64,000 nucleotides of DNA. Source: Bacillota bacterium (GTDB taxonomy: Bacteria; Bacillota; Clostridia; Acetivibrionales; DTU013). The notes under the pieces were generated by a model. That model saw only the letters and a program-made list of their open reading frames with translations, ran no database searches and had not been told where the DNA came from. Location of the stretch: positions 124,001 through 188,000 of the forward strand of contig JAEYOP010000020.1 of NCBI GenBank assembly GCA_023411575.1. Direction: 5' to 3'. A program made the position numbers and the translations under genes. Shown here in pieces: positions 9,301-16,972 of this stretch (position 1 is its first letter; every line of letters begins with the position of its first letter).

Positions 9301-9897
9301 GACATGGAGATCCGGGGCGCCGGAAACCTTCTCGGCCCGGAGCAGCACGGCCACATGGAATCGGTGGGCTACGACATGTACTGCCGGCTGCTGGACGAAG
9401 CCGTCAGCGAACTGAAGGGCGAGCCGCTGAAAAAGGAAGAGGCCGAGATCACCATCGATATCAATATCAGCGCTTATATCGACGATTCGTATATCGGAGT
9501 GGAAGGCAAGAAAATCGAGATGTACAAGAAAATCGCGTCCATCCGGGACGCCCAGGACGCAATGGATATCGAAGACGAGCTGACCGACCGGTACGGCGAG
9601 CTTCCCGAACCGGTCCGCAATCTGATGGGGATTGCCCTGATCAAGGCCCTCGCGGCTTCGCTGGGGTTTACCTCCGTTTCGGAGAAAAACGACACCGTGA
9701 CCTTCCAACTGGCCAGCGTAAAGAACATCAACTTCCAGGCAATCGGCAGGGCGGCCGACAAATACAAGCGCCAGCTTCTTTTCAACGCCGGCCTGAACCC
9801 GTACCTTGCATACCGGGTATTGCCCGGGCAAAAAGCGAAGCTCCTGGACAATATTAAAATTGTGTTACAGGATTTAAAAAGCTTTGAAGTGCAGTGA
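6373..9897 (+). CDS. mfd: Transcription-repair coupling factor
   Basis: Mfd removes stalled RNA polymerase at DNA lesions and recruits UvrA. The 1174 residues match the family. The order is: UvrB-like N-terminal modules (residues 1-350), the RNA-polymerase-interacting CarD-like domain near 505-560 (IGDHVVHQAHGIGQYVGIE), and a RecG-like translocase with Walker A GDVGYGKTE near 656 and a DEEQ box near 757. The TRG region near 960-1000 and a C-terminal D7 domain follow. It starts 3 bases after pth, so translation is probably coupled. Position next to spoVT is conserved in Firmicutes, although here a foldase gene lies between. Confidence 0.97.
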   Translation: MDHFIDPLLELEEYGPLLSSAKEYVRVLPPTGESAVPVNITGPSDSQKAHICHALCRHSGRKGIFVAFNEMQARKLYEDFAFFLGEEVLFYPTKEIMLYDVEAKSNDAVYQRLVVLDRLIRDDFTFVVTSVEALSHKLIEPELLRKNTLEIGYDSRIDLEDLVRSLVMMAYERVDSVERHGQFAVRGGIVDIFSIDSDSAFRIELFGDEVDSIRQFDVNTQRSTGRIESVRVLPAREMIYDFEKKGELIGKIKKDLEQAGKKNHSLAQKVHSDLELFKEVSYFPGIDRYIPYIADGSTFLADYAKEDVLIFLDEPARQKQRIDNLLLEHDELCKGLLEKGQLLPQSRRMYFDFEELFSKLEKKKVFYLSTIHADNLTAKNAKVYNIPCRQMGSFQGNLDMLCDSLKSWKQSGNRVLVLSGTRGRGERLRETLDSRGVEAVYMDAVSTQVQPGQVIITHGSLHKGFEYPTIGFVTVSDKEVFGQDRKPAKTSSKHKGRPISLFSELNIGDHVVHQAHGIGQYVGIEKLSVEGVKRDYLKIRYQEGAFLYIPTNQLDLIQKYIGTEGKQPKLNKLGGTDWLKTKNRVKESLRELAEELIKLYAQRQALKGYQYSKDTVWQRQFEEQFPYEETEDQLKCIQEIKEDMELGKLMDRLLCGDVGYGKTEVAIRAIFKAAMDGKQVAYLVPTTVLAQQQYNSFAERLKDFPVTVEVISRFRSPAEQKRILKDVKSGNVDILVGTHRLLQKDIHFKDLGLLVIDEEQRFGVTHKERLKNLTPGVGVLTLTATPIPRTLHMSLVGIRDISVIEDPPEERYPVQTYVMEYNRDVIKDAIIRELGRKGQVFYLYNRVRTIDIRASEIQAMVPDARVAVAHGQMDERQLEDIMLSFIKGEFDVLVCTTIIESGLDMPNVNTIIVEDADRMGLAQLYQLRGRVGRSNRLAYAYITYKKDKIVAEIAEKRLQAIKEFTELGSGFKIAMRDMEIRGAGNLLGPEQHGHMESVGYDMYCRLLDEAVSELKGEPLKKEEAEITIDINISAYIDDSYIGVEGKKIEMYKKIASIRDAQDAMDIEDELTDRYGELPEPVRNLMGIALIKALAASLGFTSVSEKNDTVTFQLASVKNINFQAIGRAADKYKRQLLFNAGLNPYLAYRVLPGQKAKLLDNIKIVLQDLKSFEVQ

Positions 9898-9911
9898 TTA
9901 TCTATTATAAT
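9884..9911 (+). promoter_or_regulatory. Candidate sigmaA promoter of the foldase gene
   Basis: TTGAAG (9884-9889), a 16-base spacer and a perfect TATAAT (9906-9911) overlap the end of mfd, 46 bases before the TTG start. Confidence 0.45.
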
Positions 9912-9957
9912 GTACTTAATTTGATGTACTGAATTCATAAGATGGGGAGAGATTGCT

Positions 9958-11121
9958 TTGGATAAAAAGGATGGGAATGGAAAAGCGGACAGACTCAATT
10001 CAATCGAAGACAAGAGAAGGCTGCCCGTGTTTGTAAAATATACCCTGATAGCAGTCGTAATCGTGGCGGTTATTGTGATCGGTATATTTGCTTATATTAA
10101 TATAGCCGGCGGCTATGTTGCCACCGTGGACGGACAGAAGATCAAAACAGGCGAGTACAAATACTACTTTGAAATGCAGAAGCAATCGATGCTTTACAGC
10201 GCCCAGCAGCAGGATCCCAATATTACGGAAGACACTTTCTGGACCACAAAGATCGGTGGGGAAAATGTTTTGGATGTTGCCAAGCAAAAGGCGCTGGATG
10301 CCGCAAAGGAAGCCAAAATCCAGTATATGAAGGCAAAGGAAGCAAAAGTCTCCCTGACGTCGGACGAGATCAAATATATCGACGACAACATACAGACCAG
10401 CATAATAGACAGTATCGATCCGCAAAATACTTCGGGCGGCACCGGGAACAAAATAAGAGCGAACAAGGCATTTGTGGCGCAGTACGGCTTTTCGTTGGAG
10501 GATGTCCGGAATGTGCAAATTGAGAATGCTGTGGTACGGAAATTCATAACGTCCGAAGTCCAAAAGATTGCCGATAAGGATGCCGACGTTGAAACGTATT
10601 ATAAGAAGAATCCGGAATGGTTTAAAGAGGATACATCCTACAGAATCGGCGCAGAGGAAGCCGTGTGGGTGAAGCATATCCTGATTAAAGCGGCCAGTAC
10701 GGCAACCCAGGAGGAAAAGGACGCCGCAAAGAAAAAGGCGGAAGATATCATCGCGCAACTGAAGGGCGGCGCGGATTTTGCAACCCTGGCAAAGGAAAAA
10801 TCCGAAGACGGCTCCAGCAGCTGGGGCGGGGATTATCTGTTCGGGAAGGGCCAGATGTACACGGAATTCGAGACGGCGGCCTTTGCCCTTTCTCCGGGCC
10901 AGATTACGGAGACTCCTGTTTTAACCGACGCAGGCTACCATATCATCAAGCTTGAGGAAAAGTACGCGAAGGATGAGCCGGCAAGCCTCCGATGCGCAAA
11001 AGAATATCATGAGTACGGGACGACGTTCATCAAATACAAGCTCTATACGCAAAAGATGGATGAATGGTCCAAGAACGCCAAAGTGAAGAAAAATGACGCA
11101 GTTTACAACTCTTTGAAATAA
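9958..11121 (+). CDS. Membrane-anchored parvulin-type peptidyl-prolyl isomerase (PrsA/SurA-like foldase)
   Basis: This is a predicted extracytoplasmic folding factor for secreted proteins. A charged 25-residue head is followed by one hydrophobic helix near 26-48, with no lipobox Cys, so the protein is helix-anchored rather than a PrsA lipoprotein. A SurA-N-like helical region follows (residues 60-225). The parvulin rotamase domain covers about 236-335 (VWVKHILIKA, then SSSWGGDYLFGKGQM, then AGYHIIKLEE). The start is TTG at 9958 behind GGGGAGAG; no better ATG is present. It is closed by a terminator at 11151. Client proteins are not known. Confidence 0.88.
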   Translation: MDKKDGNGKADRLNSIEDKRRLPVFVKYTLIAVVIVAVIVIGIFAYINIAGGYVATVDGQKIKTGEYKYYFEMQKQSMLYSAQQQDPNITEDTFWTTKIGGENVLDVAKQKALDAAKEAKIQYMKAKEAKVSLTSDEIKYIDDNIQTSIIDSIDPQNTSGGTGNKIRANKAFVAQYGFSLEDVRNVQIENAVVRKFITSEVQKIADKDADVETYYKKNPEWFKEDTSYRIGAEEAVWVKHILIKAASTATQEEKDAAKKKAEDIIAQLKGGADFATLAKEKSEDGSSSWGGDYLFGKGQMYTEFETAAFALSPGQITETPVLTDAGYHIIKLEEKYAKDEPASLRCAKEYHEYGTTFIKYKLYTQKMDEWSKNAKVKKNDAVYNSLK

Positions 11122-11150
11122 CAGCCCCACTATGGAATAAGAATTTCCCG

Positions 11151-11176
11151 AGGACCGCCTTTCCGGCGGTCCTTTT
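11151..11176 (+). terminator. Intrinsic terminator after the foldase gene
   Basis: AGGACCGCC (11151-11159) pairs with GGCGGTCCT (11165-11173) around a 5-base loop; TTT and, slightly later, GGTTTTT follow. Confidence 0.88.
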
Positions 11177-11203
11177 GCATGGTTTTTCAGAATTAGCCTC
11201 CTA

Positions 11204-11234
11204 TGCATAAAACTCCTTTAAACAATTAATACTA
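11204..11234 (+). promoter_or_regulatory. Candidate sigmaG-type promoter of spoVT
   Basis: TGCATA (11204-11209), an 18-base spacer and AATACTA (11228-11234) resemble the sigmaG pattern TGMATA-N17/18-CATNNTA with one mismatch. In Bacillus spoVT is forespore (sigmaG) expressed, which supports the call. Confidence 0.5.
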
Positions 11235-11274
11235 GAAAAGGAACTAGAAACAATCCAGTTAAGGAGGTATTGAC

Positions 11275-11829
11275 GTGAAGGCAACCGGAATCGTACGCAG
11301 AATTGATGATCTTGGCAGGGTTGTCATACCCAAGGAGATCAGGAGAACACTGAGAATAAGAGAAGGCGACCCTCTGGAGATATTCACCGATAAAGAGGGA
11401 GAAGTTATATTGAAGAAATACTCACCGATCGGGGAGCTTGGCGACTTTGCATCCCAGTATGCCGATTCGATCCACAAGACGATCGGGCATATTACCTGCA
11501 TAGCCGACAGGGATACCATCATTGCGGTATCGGGCGCATCCAAGAAGGAGTTTCTGGAAAAATCCCTCAGCACGGAAGTAGAACGGGTAATCGAGGAGAA
11601 AGCCACGCTGGTGGTCAAATCCTCCGATGAAAAGAGCATCAGCATTCTGGCGGACGAAGGCTCCGACAAAAAATACGTATCCCAGGTCGTATCCCCGATC
11701 ATTTCGGAGGGCGATCCCATCGGTGCGGTGATCCTGCTTTCGACCGATCCCAACAGCAGGATGGGCGAGGTGGAAGCAAAGCTGGCCCAATCGGCTGCGG
11801 GATTTCTTGGCAGGCAGATGGAGCAGTAA
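11275..11829 (+). CDS. spoVT: Stage V sporulation protein T, AbrB-type transcription regulator
   Basis: SpoVT fine-tunes forespore (sigmaG) gene expression. Residues 1-50 form the swapped-hairpin AbrB DNA-binding domain (MKATGIVRRIDDLGRVVIPK, then RRTLRIREGDPLEIF). Residues 55-184 form a GAF-like domain. The length of 184 is close to the Bacillus protein. The start is GTG 11275 behind a strong AAGGAGG. A terminator follows at 11861. In Bacillus the yab genes and divIC lie downstream on the way to spoIIE; here the sugar island occupies that interval. Confidence 0.96.
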   Translation: MKATGIVRRIDDLGRVVIPKEIRRTLRIREGDPLEIFTDKEGEVILKKYSPIGELGDFASQYADSIHKTIGHITCIADRDTIIAVSGASKKEFLEKSLSTEVERVIEEKATLVVKSSDEKSISILADEGSDKKYVSQVVSPIISEGDPIGAVILLSTDPNSRMGEVEAKLAQSAAGFLGRQMEQ

Positions 11830-11860
11830 GCAGGAGAAGGAAATGGAGAAGGACGGCGAA

Positions 11861-11897
11861 AAACAGCAGATTCGGAAAAGTCTGCTGTTTTTATTTT
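11861..11897 (+). terminator. Intrinsic terminator after spoVT
   Basis: AAACAGCAGA (11861-11870) pairs with TCTGCTGTTT (11881-11890), followed by TTATTTT. Confidence 0.88.
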
Positions 11898-12012
11898 GTG
11901 TGCCCGGCATGAGCTGATTACCCGATATTATGGCAGAGAAGCGGCCGAATTTGCCAGCACCTTTCTTTTCGGTTATTTCTTTCAGCACCAGACTCAAATA
12001 TTGAAAAAAGTC

Positions 12013-12057
12013 TTGACAAGAATATCTTTTTCCCGTATGATTAAAGCAATCGATTGC
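12013..12057 (+). promoter_or_regulatory. Strong sigmaA promoter with LacI-type operator for sugar operon A
   Basis: TTGACA (12013-12018), a 17-base spacer and TATGAT (12036-12041) form a near-consensus promoter. The perfect palindrome GCAATCGATTGC (12046-12057), with the central CG typical of LacI/GalR operators, covers the expected start site. This is the only strong promoter seen before the LacI gene and the genes behind it. The stretch from 11898 to 12012 shows nothing else that I recognise. Confidence 0.8.
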
Positions 12058-12193
12058 GCAAAACATAATATCCGAAGCGAAAATCGGGTTGATAATTACT
12101 TTATTTCTTCCCTAATATTACTAAAAAACCTGGTAAAAGTAACTAAATAATATAAAACTTTATATGTGCAATTGCGATTTTGTTAAAAATAAA

Positions 12194-12205
12194 GCAACCG
12201 ATTGC
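12194..12205 (+). promoter_or_regulatory. Second LacI-type operator just upstream of the lacI-family start
   Basis: GCAACCGATTGC differs from the upstream palindrome (12046-12057) by one base and lies 148 bases from it centre to centre, near a whole number of DNA turns. A short palindrome GCAATTGC lies at 12168-12175. Together they suggest looping autorepression. Confidence 0.65.
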
Positions 12206-12216
12206 GGGAGGACTTT

Positions 12217-13236
12217 ATGACAAGGACAACCATCTACGATATCGCCAGGAGATTGAACATCAATCCCTCCACTGTCCATCGGGCCCTGAACGGCAAGCCT
12301 GGTGTAAGCGAAGAGATGCGTCATATCATCAAGGAATGCGCCAGCAGAATGAATTATAAAGTAAACAGGGCCGCAAGCAGTCTTTCACGCAACCCCGTCA
12401 AGATAGGATTTATATACATTAACTCTGTGCCGGCCTATTTCAACCAGATATTGAACGGAGTTGAAAAGGCGCATCAGAATTTATCCGATTTCAACCTTGA
12501 TTTTGAATGCGCCATCTGTTCCAGCAAACAGGAATACGCCGGGAAACTCAAAGCTTTGAAAGATAAGGGATGTTCCGGGATCATTACCGTACCGTCGGAC
12601 GTTGACGCGGAGATAAAGGATATTTACCGGGAGTTGGCTGCGGGCGGCATCCGCCTGGGTACGATCACCGATTATATTTCCGATGAAACGATCGATTTCA
12701 GGATTCACATCCATACCGGGAGTTTGGGGCGTATAGCGGCGGAATTGCTGGGCACCTTGCTCGGCAGGTCAAAGGTGGCTTTTTTCACGTCAAGACTCGC
12801 CAGCCTGTATTGCAATGATACGCTGAACGGATTTTTGGAGGAAGCGAAGAAGAGAAAAATGAAGGTGGCGGGAATTTTTGAAGACTATGATGACCCCGAG
12901 ACGGCCGGCAAATATACAGAGCGGCTTATCGACGAGCATCCGGACGTAAAGGGCATATTCATAAGCACGGCCAACTCGTCCCCCGTATGCAAGGTAATCA
13001 GGCAAAGAAAGCTCGGCAGGGAATATAAAATCGTGGCAATGGATGTTTTCCCCGAGTTGATCAGAAACGTCGAACAGGGGATCATTAACGTGTCGATCTT
13101 CCAGGATCCTTATAACCAGGGCTATATGGCCTATCAGCAAATGTTCCGGCTTCTTCAGAACGAAGAGCAGGAAGAAAAAAACATCCTGGTGAAACCGCAA
13201 ATCGTGCTGGAAAGCAATATCCGCGAATATCTATAA
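12217..13236 (+). CDS. LacI-family transcription regulator
   Basis: The product is a sugar-responsive repressor of 339 residues. The N-terminal helix-turn-helix is clear (MTRTTIYDIARRLNINPSTV, then HRALNGKPGVSEEMR); the usual hinge helix region is near residues 48-58 (NRAASSLSR). A periplasmic-binding-protein-like effector domain follows (residues 62-339). The frame is open from TTG 12202, but GGGAGG at about 12206-12211 supports ATG 12217. It heads the operon with the ribose-type importer 130 bases downstream. The two GCAAYCGATTGC operators flanking its leader are its probable binding sites. The ligand is not known, but an aldose handled by genes at 13.4-19.9 kb is likely. Confidence 0.9.
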   Translation: MTRTTIYDIARRLNINPSTVHRALNGKPGVSEEMRHIIKECASRMNYKVNRAASSLSRNPVKIGFIYINSVPAYFNQILNGVEKAHQNLSDFNLDFECAICSSKQEYAGKLKALKDKGCSGIITVPSDVDAEIKDIYRELAAGGIRLGTITDYISDETIDFRIHIHTGSLGRIAAELLGTLLGRSKVAFFTSRLASLYCNDTLNGFLEEAKKRKMKVAGIFEDYDDPETAGKYTERLIDEHPDVKGIFISTANSSPVCKVIRQRKLGREYKIVAMDVFPELIRNVEQGIINVSIFQDPYNQGYMAYQQMFRLLQNEEQEEKNILVKPQIVLESNIREYL

Positions 13237-13368
13237 AAATTCGGCAGGAAAAAAGGAAAGTTTTTCTTTAAAGAGACCTCACAATGTCAAAGATGAGGAG
13301 GTGGCTTATTTTTTTCTCGCTCTGAAGTAGAAAACGAAGCAAATCAAGCACTAGAAGGAGGAAAATTG

Positions 13369-14316
13369 ATGAAAAAGGGAATCGCATTATTACTGACGCT
13401 GTGTTTTATCCTCTCATTTACAGCATGCTCGTCTTCCGACAAAGACGGGGCCTCGGACAAGAAAGTTAAGATCACCTTTGTTACACCGTTGCTTGGCCAT
13501 CCGGTCTGGCTGGACGCCAAGAAGGGGTATGAAGATGCTGCCAAGGAATTCGGATTTGAAACCCAATGGGTAGGTCCGGAAGGCGAGAATCCGGACGCAA
13601 TGGTCAAGCTGATCGAAACCGCGCTGGTACAGAAGGTGGGTGGGATCATAAGCTGCCCGTTCGCAAACGAAGCGTTCATCCCCATCTACACCAAGGCCCA
13701 GGAGCAGGGAGTCATCATGATGAACACCTGCGTCGATTCGCCTGAGGAAACCCGCACCGGCTTTGTCGGCACGGACACGGTCAAGGCGGGCCAGCTTGCA
13801 GCGGAAGAGCTCGCCAAGAAGATGAACGGAAAGGCCAGGATCTGCGTCATGCAGAGTTCTCTGGACGCCGCCAACCAGAACAGTGAATTCGACGCTTTCA
13901 AAGCCGTCCTGGACGAAAAATATCCCGATATGGAAGTTGTCGTACGCGAGTCCAATCAGGTCGACATGACCGTGGCAATCGATAAATTCAACGCCATCCT
14001 GAAGAACGATCCGACCATCGACGCCATTTATTGCCTGGAGGCGAACGGCGGTATCGCGGCGGCGCAGGTGTTGCTTGAGCAGAACAGGGTGGGGCAGGTA
14101 ACGATCCTGGCTGTGGACGATATGGAGCAGACGCTGAAGTATATCCGGGACGGCGTGATCTGGGCCACGAAGACCCAGGACTTCTATGAAATGGGCTATA
14201 TGGCCGCCAAGTACATCATGGACAAGCTGGAAGGCAAGGAAGTTCCGTCCTTTACGGATTCCGGAACGGTGTTTGTCACAACGGAAAATATCGATACCTA
14301 CAAGAACCAGAAATAA
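13369..14316 (+). CDS. Sugar ABC transporter substrate-binding lipoprotein, RbsB type (CUT2)
   Basis: This is the external sugar-capture component. The signal peptide ends in a lipobox (LSFTAC, Cys near residue 21), followed by a Ser-rich linker and a type I periplasmic-binding fold (KITFVTPLLGHPVWLDAKKG, then NTCVDSPEETRTGFVGTD and LAVDDMEQTLKYI). The length of 315 residues is typical. AAGGAGGA precedes ATG 13369; a TTG one codon earlier is less likely. Permease and ATPase genes follow in the order B-C-A. A perfect 18-bp inverted repeat stands right after the stop. CUT2 systems import monosaccharides such as ribose, xylose or galactose; the exact sugar cannot be read. Confidence 0.92.
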   Translation: MKKGIALLLTLCFILSFTACSSSDKDGASDKKVKITFVTPLLGHPVWLDAKKGYEDAAKEFGFETQWVGPEGENPDAMVKLIETALVQKVGGIISCPFANEAFIPIYTKAQEQGVIMMNTCVDSPEETRTGFVGTDTVKAGQLAAEELAKKMNGKARICVMQSSLDAANQNSEFDAFKAVLDEKYPDMEVVVRESNQVDMTVAIDKFNAILKNDPTIDAIYCLEANGGIAAAQVLLEQNRVGQVTILAVDDMEQTLKYIRDGVIWATKTQDFYEMGYMAAKYIMDKLEGKEVPSFTDSGTVFVTTENIDTYKNQK

Positions 14317-14332
14317 TACTATAAACGACCGT

Positions 14333-14370
14333 GCCGGTCCGGGGAGGAGCACGCTCCTCCCCGGACCGGC
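14333..14370 (+). promoter_or_regulatory. Perfect 18-bp intercistronic hairpin after the RbsB-type gene
   Basis: Bases 14333-14350 are the exact reverse complement of 14353-14370, with a 2-base centre. No T-run follows, so it is probably not a full terminator. Family knowledge: such hairpins protect the upstream binding-protein mRNA or partly limit read-through into the permease. Confidence 0.8.
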
Positions 14371-14402
14371 AAAGGAAATCCAGAATATGCGGAGGACAGG
14401 TT

Positions 14403-15407
14403 ATGATCTCCCAGAACGTAAAAGTTCCCGGAACGGATGAAAAAGCAGAGAAAAACGTAAAGAGTTTTATTTTGAGCCAGATAAAAAGAAACGATATTGG
14501 AATGCTCTTTCCGCTTATTGCTCTTATTGCTGTAATCGGCGCAATCAATCCCGTCTTCTTTTCGGGTGAAAATATCATCAATAACTTAAGGACTACGGCC
14601 TATGTTTATGTCATCGGCATTGCCATGACTTTCGTATTGATCTCGGGCGGCATTGACCTGTCTATCGCGCCTGTGGTAGGTCTGAGCGGGATATTGGCCT
14701 CCATGGCCGTGGTGAGCGGCGTGCCCGTTCCCATAGCCATACTCTTCGGAATTGCGTTCGGGGCGTCCATTGGGCTCATAAACGCAGTCATTATCGTCAA
14801 GCTGAACCTCCCGTCGTTTATTGTCACACTTGGGACGATGTATATGGTGAAAGGCGCCATACTGATTATCACCCAGGGCGCGCCCGTATTTCCCCTGCCG
14901 GATTATTTCAATATCATAGGCAACGGGGATTTGTTCGGGGTACCTTATATCATCATCGTAGTGCTTGCGCTTGCGGTGATCGCCCATATCGCGCTGCGCC
15001 GGACCAGATACGGGAGGTCCGTATACGCCGTGGGAGGGAATCCGGAGACGGCCAGGCTTTCCGGCATCAATACCGATTTCGTCAGGATGTCGGTCTATTT
15101 CCTCACCGGAATCGCCGCCGCGATCTCGGGAATCTTCATGGCCGCGCGGCTGGGTTCCGCACAGCCTATTTCCGGAACGGGGTATGAAATGCTGGCCATC
15201 GCCTCGGTCATCATCGGCGGGACCAGTATGTTCGGCGGCTCCGGATCGGTGGTGGGGACGGCCATCGGCGCGCTTATGATGACCATCATTTCCAACGGAT
15301 TGATCCTCATGAGCGTCTCGGCATACTGGCAGAACCTGGTTGTCGGCGCGGTCATCATCCTTGCTGTGGGAGTCGACCAGTACAGAAGGAAAAAAGCCGG
15401 GACCTGA
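14403..15407 (+). CDS. Sugar ABC transporter permease, RbsC type
   Basis: This integral membrane protein of 334 residues has about 8-10 hydrophobic segments. It carries the CUT2 permease signature MTFVLISGGIDLSIAPVVGLSG near residues 76-97 and AVGGNPETARLSGI in the cytoplasmic EAA-like loop near 211-224. The frame is open from 14331, but that part would be hairpin-encoded. GGAGGACAGGTT precedes ATG 14403, giving the N-terminus MISQNVKVPG. It sits between the binding protein and the ATPase and forms the channel of that importer. Confidence 0.92.
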   Translation: MISQNVKVPGTDEKAEKNVKSFILSQIKRNDIGMLFPLIALIAVIGAINPVFFSGENIINNLRTTAYVYVIGIAMTFVLISGGIDLSIAPVVGLSGILASMAVVSGVPVPIAILFGIAFGASIGLINAVIIVKLNLPSFIVTLGTMYMVKGAILIITQGAPVFPLPDYFNIIGNGDLFGVPYIIIVVLALAVIAHIALRRTRYGRSVYAVGGNPETARLSGINTDFVRMSVYFLTGIAAAISGIFMAARLGSAQPISGTGYEMLAIASVIIGGTSMFGGSGSVVGTAIGALMMTIISNGLILMSVSAYWQNLVVGAVIILAVGVDQYRRKKAGT

Positions 15408-15427
15408 TTAATCTGGAGGTGAGTATT

Positions 15428-16942
15428 GTGCAGAAGCTGGCACTTGAGATGAAAAACATCACGAAGAAGTTCCCGGGCGTCACGGCTTTGGACAATGTGT
15501 CGCTGGACCTGAACCAGGGCGAAATACTGGCGGTCTGCGGAGAAAACGGGGCGGGGAAATCCACGCTGATGAAAATATTGAGCGGGAGTTACCCCGGCAG
15601 CTCCTATGACGGTGAAATCCGTATAGACGGCAGAAAAGTCGTTTTCAACAATGTACGGAATGCGGAAAAAAGCGGGATACAGATGATTTATCAGGAGATC
15701 AGCCTGCTGCTTGACCTGACCGTGGCGGAGAATATCTATCTCGGCAACTGGCCTGTCAACAAGCTGGGGTTGGTGGATTACAAAAAGATGGTCGATGGCG
15801 CCGCGGAAGCGCTGAAAGTCATCGGCCTGAAGATCGATCCGACGGTGACGGTCAGGAACCTGGGCACATCCACCCAGCAATTGCTGTCCATCCTGAAGGC
15901 GTACCTGAAAAACCCCAAAATCCTGATCCTCGACGAGCCTACGTCAGCCTTGACCGACCATGAGATCAACACGCTGTTTACCCTGATAGGCAATATGAAG
16001 AAGAAAAATATCTCCTGCATCTATATTTCCCACAAGCTGGAGGAAGTGTTCCGCATTGCCGACAGGATTAGCGTATTGCGGGACGGCAAACATATTTCCA
16101 CCTGCAGCAAGCAGGACGTATCCGAACAAAAACTGGTGGAGGACATGGTCGGGCGCAAGATCGAAAATCTTTTCCCCAAGCACCAAGTGGATATTGGCGG
16201 GGAGGTATTGAAAGTGGAGAAGCTCTGCGTGCCCCACCCCTATATCGCCAGGAAATTCGTTGTGCAGGATGTCGGGTTCTCCGTCCGGAAAGGCGAGATC
16301 CTGGGCGTCGCCGGCCTGATCGGTTCCGGAAGGACGGAAGCGCTGAACGGATTGTTCAAGGTCATCCAGGAGAATGTTACCGGAAAGGTATACATACACG
16401 GGAAAGAGGTTGTGATCAAAAAACCGAAGGACGCGATCAAAAACGGGATCGGGCTGATCACCGAGGACAGGAAAAAGTCCGGTTATGTGGGCACCATGGA
16501 CGTGAGGGAAAATATCACGCTGGCAAGCCTGAAACAAATCTCCGGGCTGCTGATCGATAACAATAAGGAAAAGGTTCTTTCCGAAACATACAAAAACAAG
16601 CTTTCCATCAAAGTGCCCTCCCTCAACTCCAATATACTGACCTTAAGCGGCGGAAACCAGCAAAAAGTGATTGTGGCGAAATGGTTGATGGCCAATCTGG
16701 AAGTGCTGCTGTTCGACGAGCCGACAAGGGGCATCGACGTCGGGGCGAAAGCTGAAATCTACCAGTTGATGAACGAACTGGTCCGGCAGGGGATGGCCAT
16801 CGTGATGGTGTCTTCGGAGATGCCGGAATTGCTGGCGATGAGCGACAGGATCGTTGTTTTTGCAAACGGCCGCGTCGCCGGCGAATTCAAACGGGAAGAA
16901 TTTGATCAACTGAACATCATGCGGGTCGCAATGAATATGTAA
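15428..16942 (+). CDS. Sugar ABC transporter ATP-binding protein, RbsA/MglA type
   Basis: The protein has 504 residues with two ABC domains in tandem, as usual for CUT2 importers. Domain 1 has Walker A CGENGAGKST near 38-47 and Walker B LILDEPTSALT. Domain 2 has a degenerate Walker A (GLIGSGRTEAL), the signature LSGGNQQK and Walker B LLFDEPTRGIDVG. CTGGAGGTG at 15413-15421 supports GTG 15428 over the upstream GTG 15419. It energises the importer encoded by the two preceding genes. Confidence 0.94.
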   Translation: MQKLALEMKNITKKFPGVTALDNVSLDLNQGEILAVCGENGAGKSTLMKILSGSYPGSSYDGEIRIDGRKVVFNNVRNAEKSGIQMIYQEISLLLDLTVAENIYLGNWPVNKLGLVDYKKMVDGAAEALKVIGLKIDPTVTVRNLGTSTQQLLSILKAYLKNPKILILDEPTSALTDHEINTLFTLIGNMKKKNISCIYISHKLEEVFRIADRISVLRDGKHISTCSKQDVSEQKLVEDMVGRKIENLFPKHQVDIGGEVLKVEKLCVPHPYIARKFVVQDVGFSVRKGEILGVAGLIGSGRTEALNGLFKVIQENVTGKVYIHGKEVVIKKPKDAIKNGIGLITEDRKKSGYVGTMDVRENITLASLKQISGLLIDNNKEKVLSETYKNKLSIKVPSLNSNILTLSGGNQQKVIVAKWLMANLEVLLFDEPTRGIDVGAKAEIYQLMNELVRQGMAIVMVSSEMPELLAMSDRIVVFANGRVAGEFKREEFDQLNIMRVAMNM

Positions 16943-16972
16943 TTTCCGCGATAGCAAAAAAGGGGTACGGGT

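Noticed and set aside
13277..13320. A terminator between the lacI-family gene and the binding-protein gene
   Set aside because: CCTCA and TGAGG could pair before a T-run, but the stem is only 5 bp with a 12-base loop; read-through from the LacI promoter is assumed.
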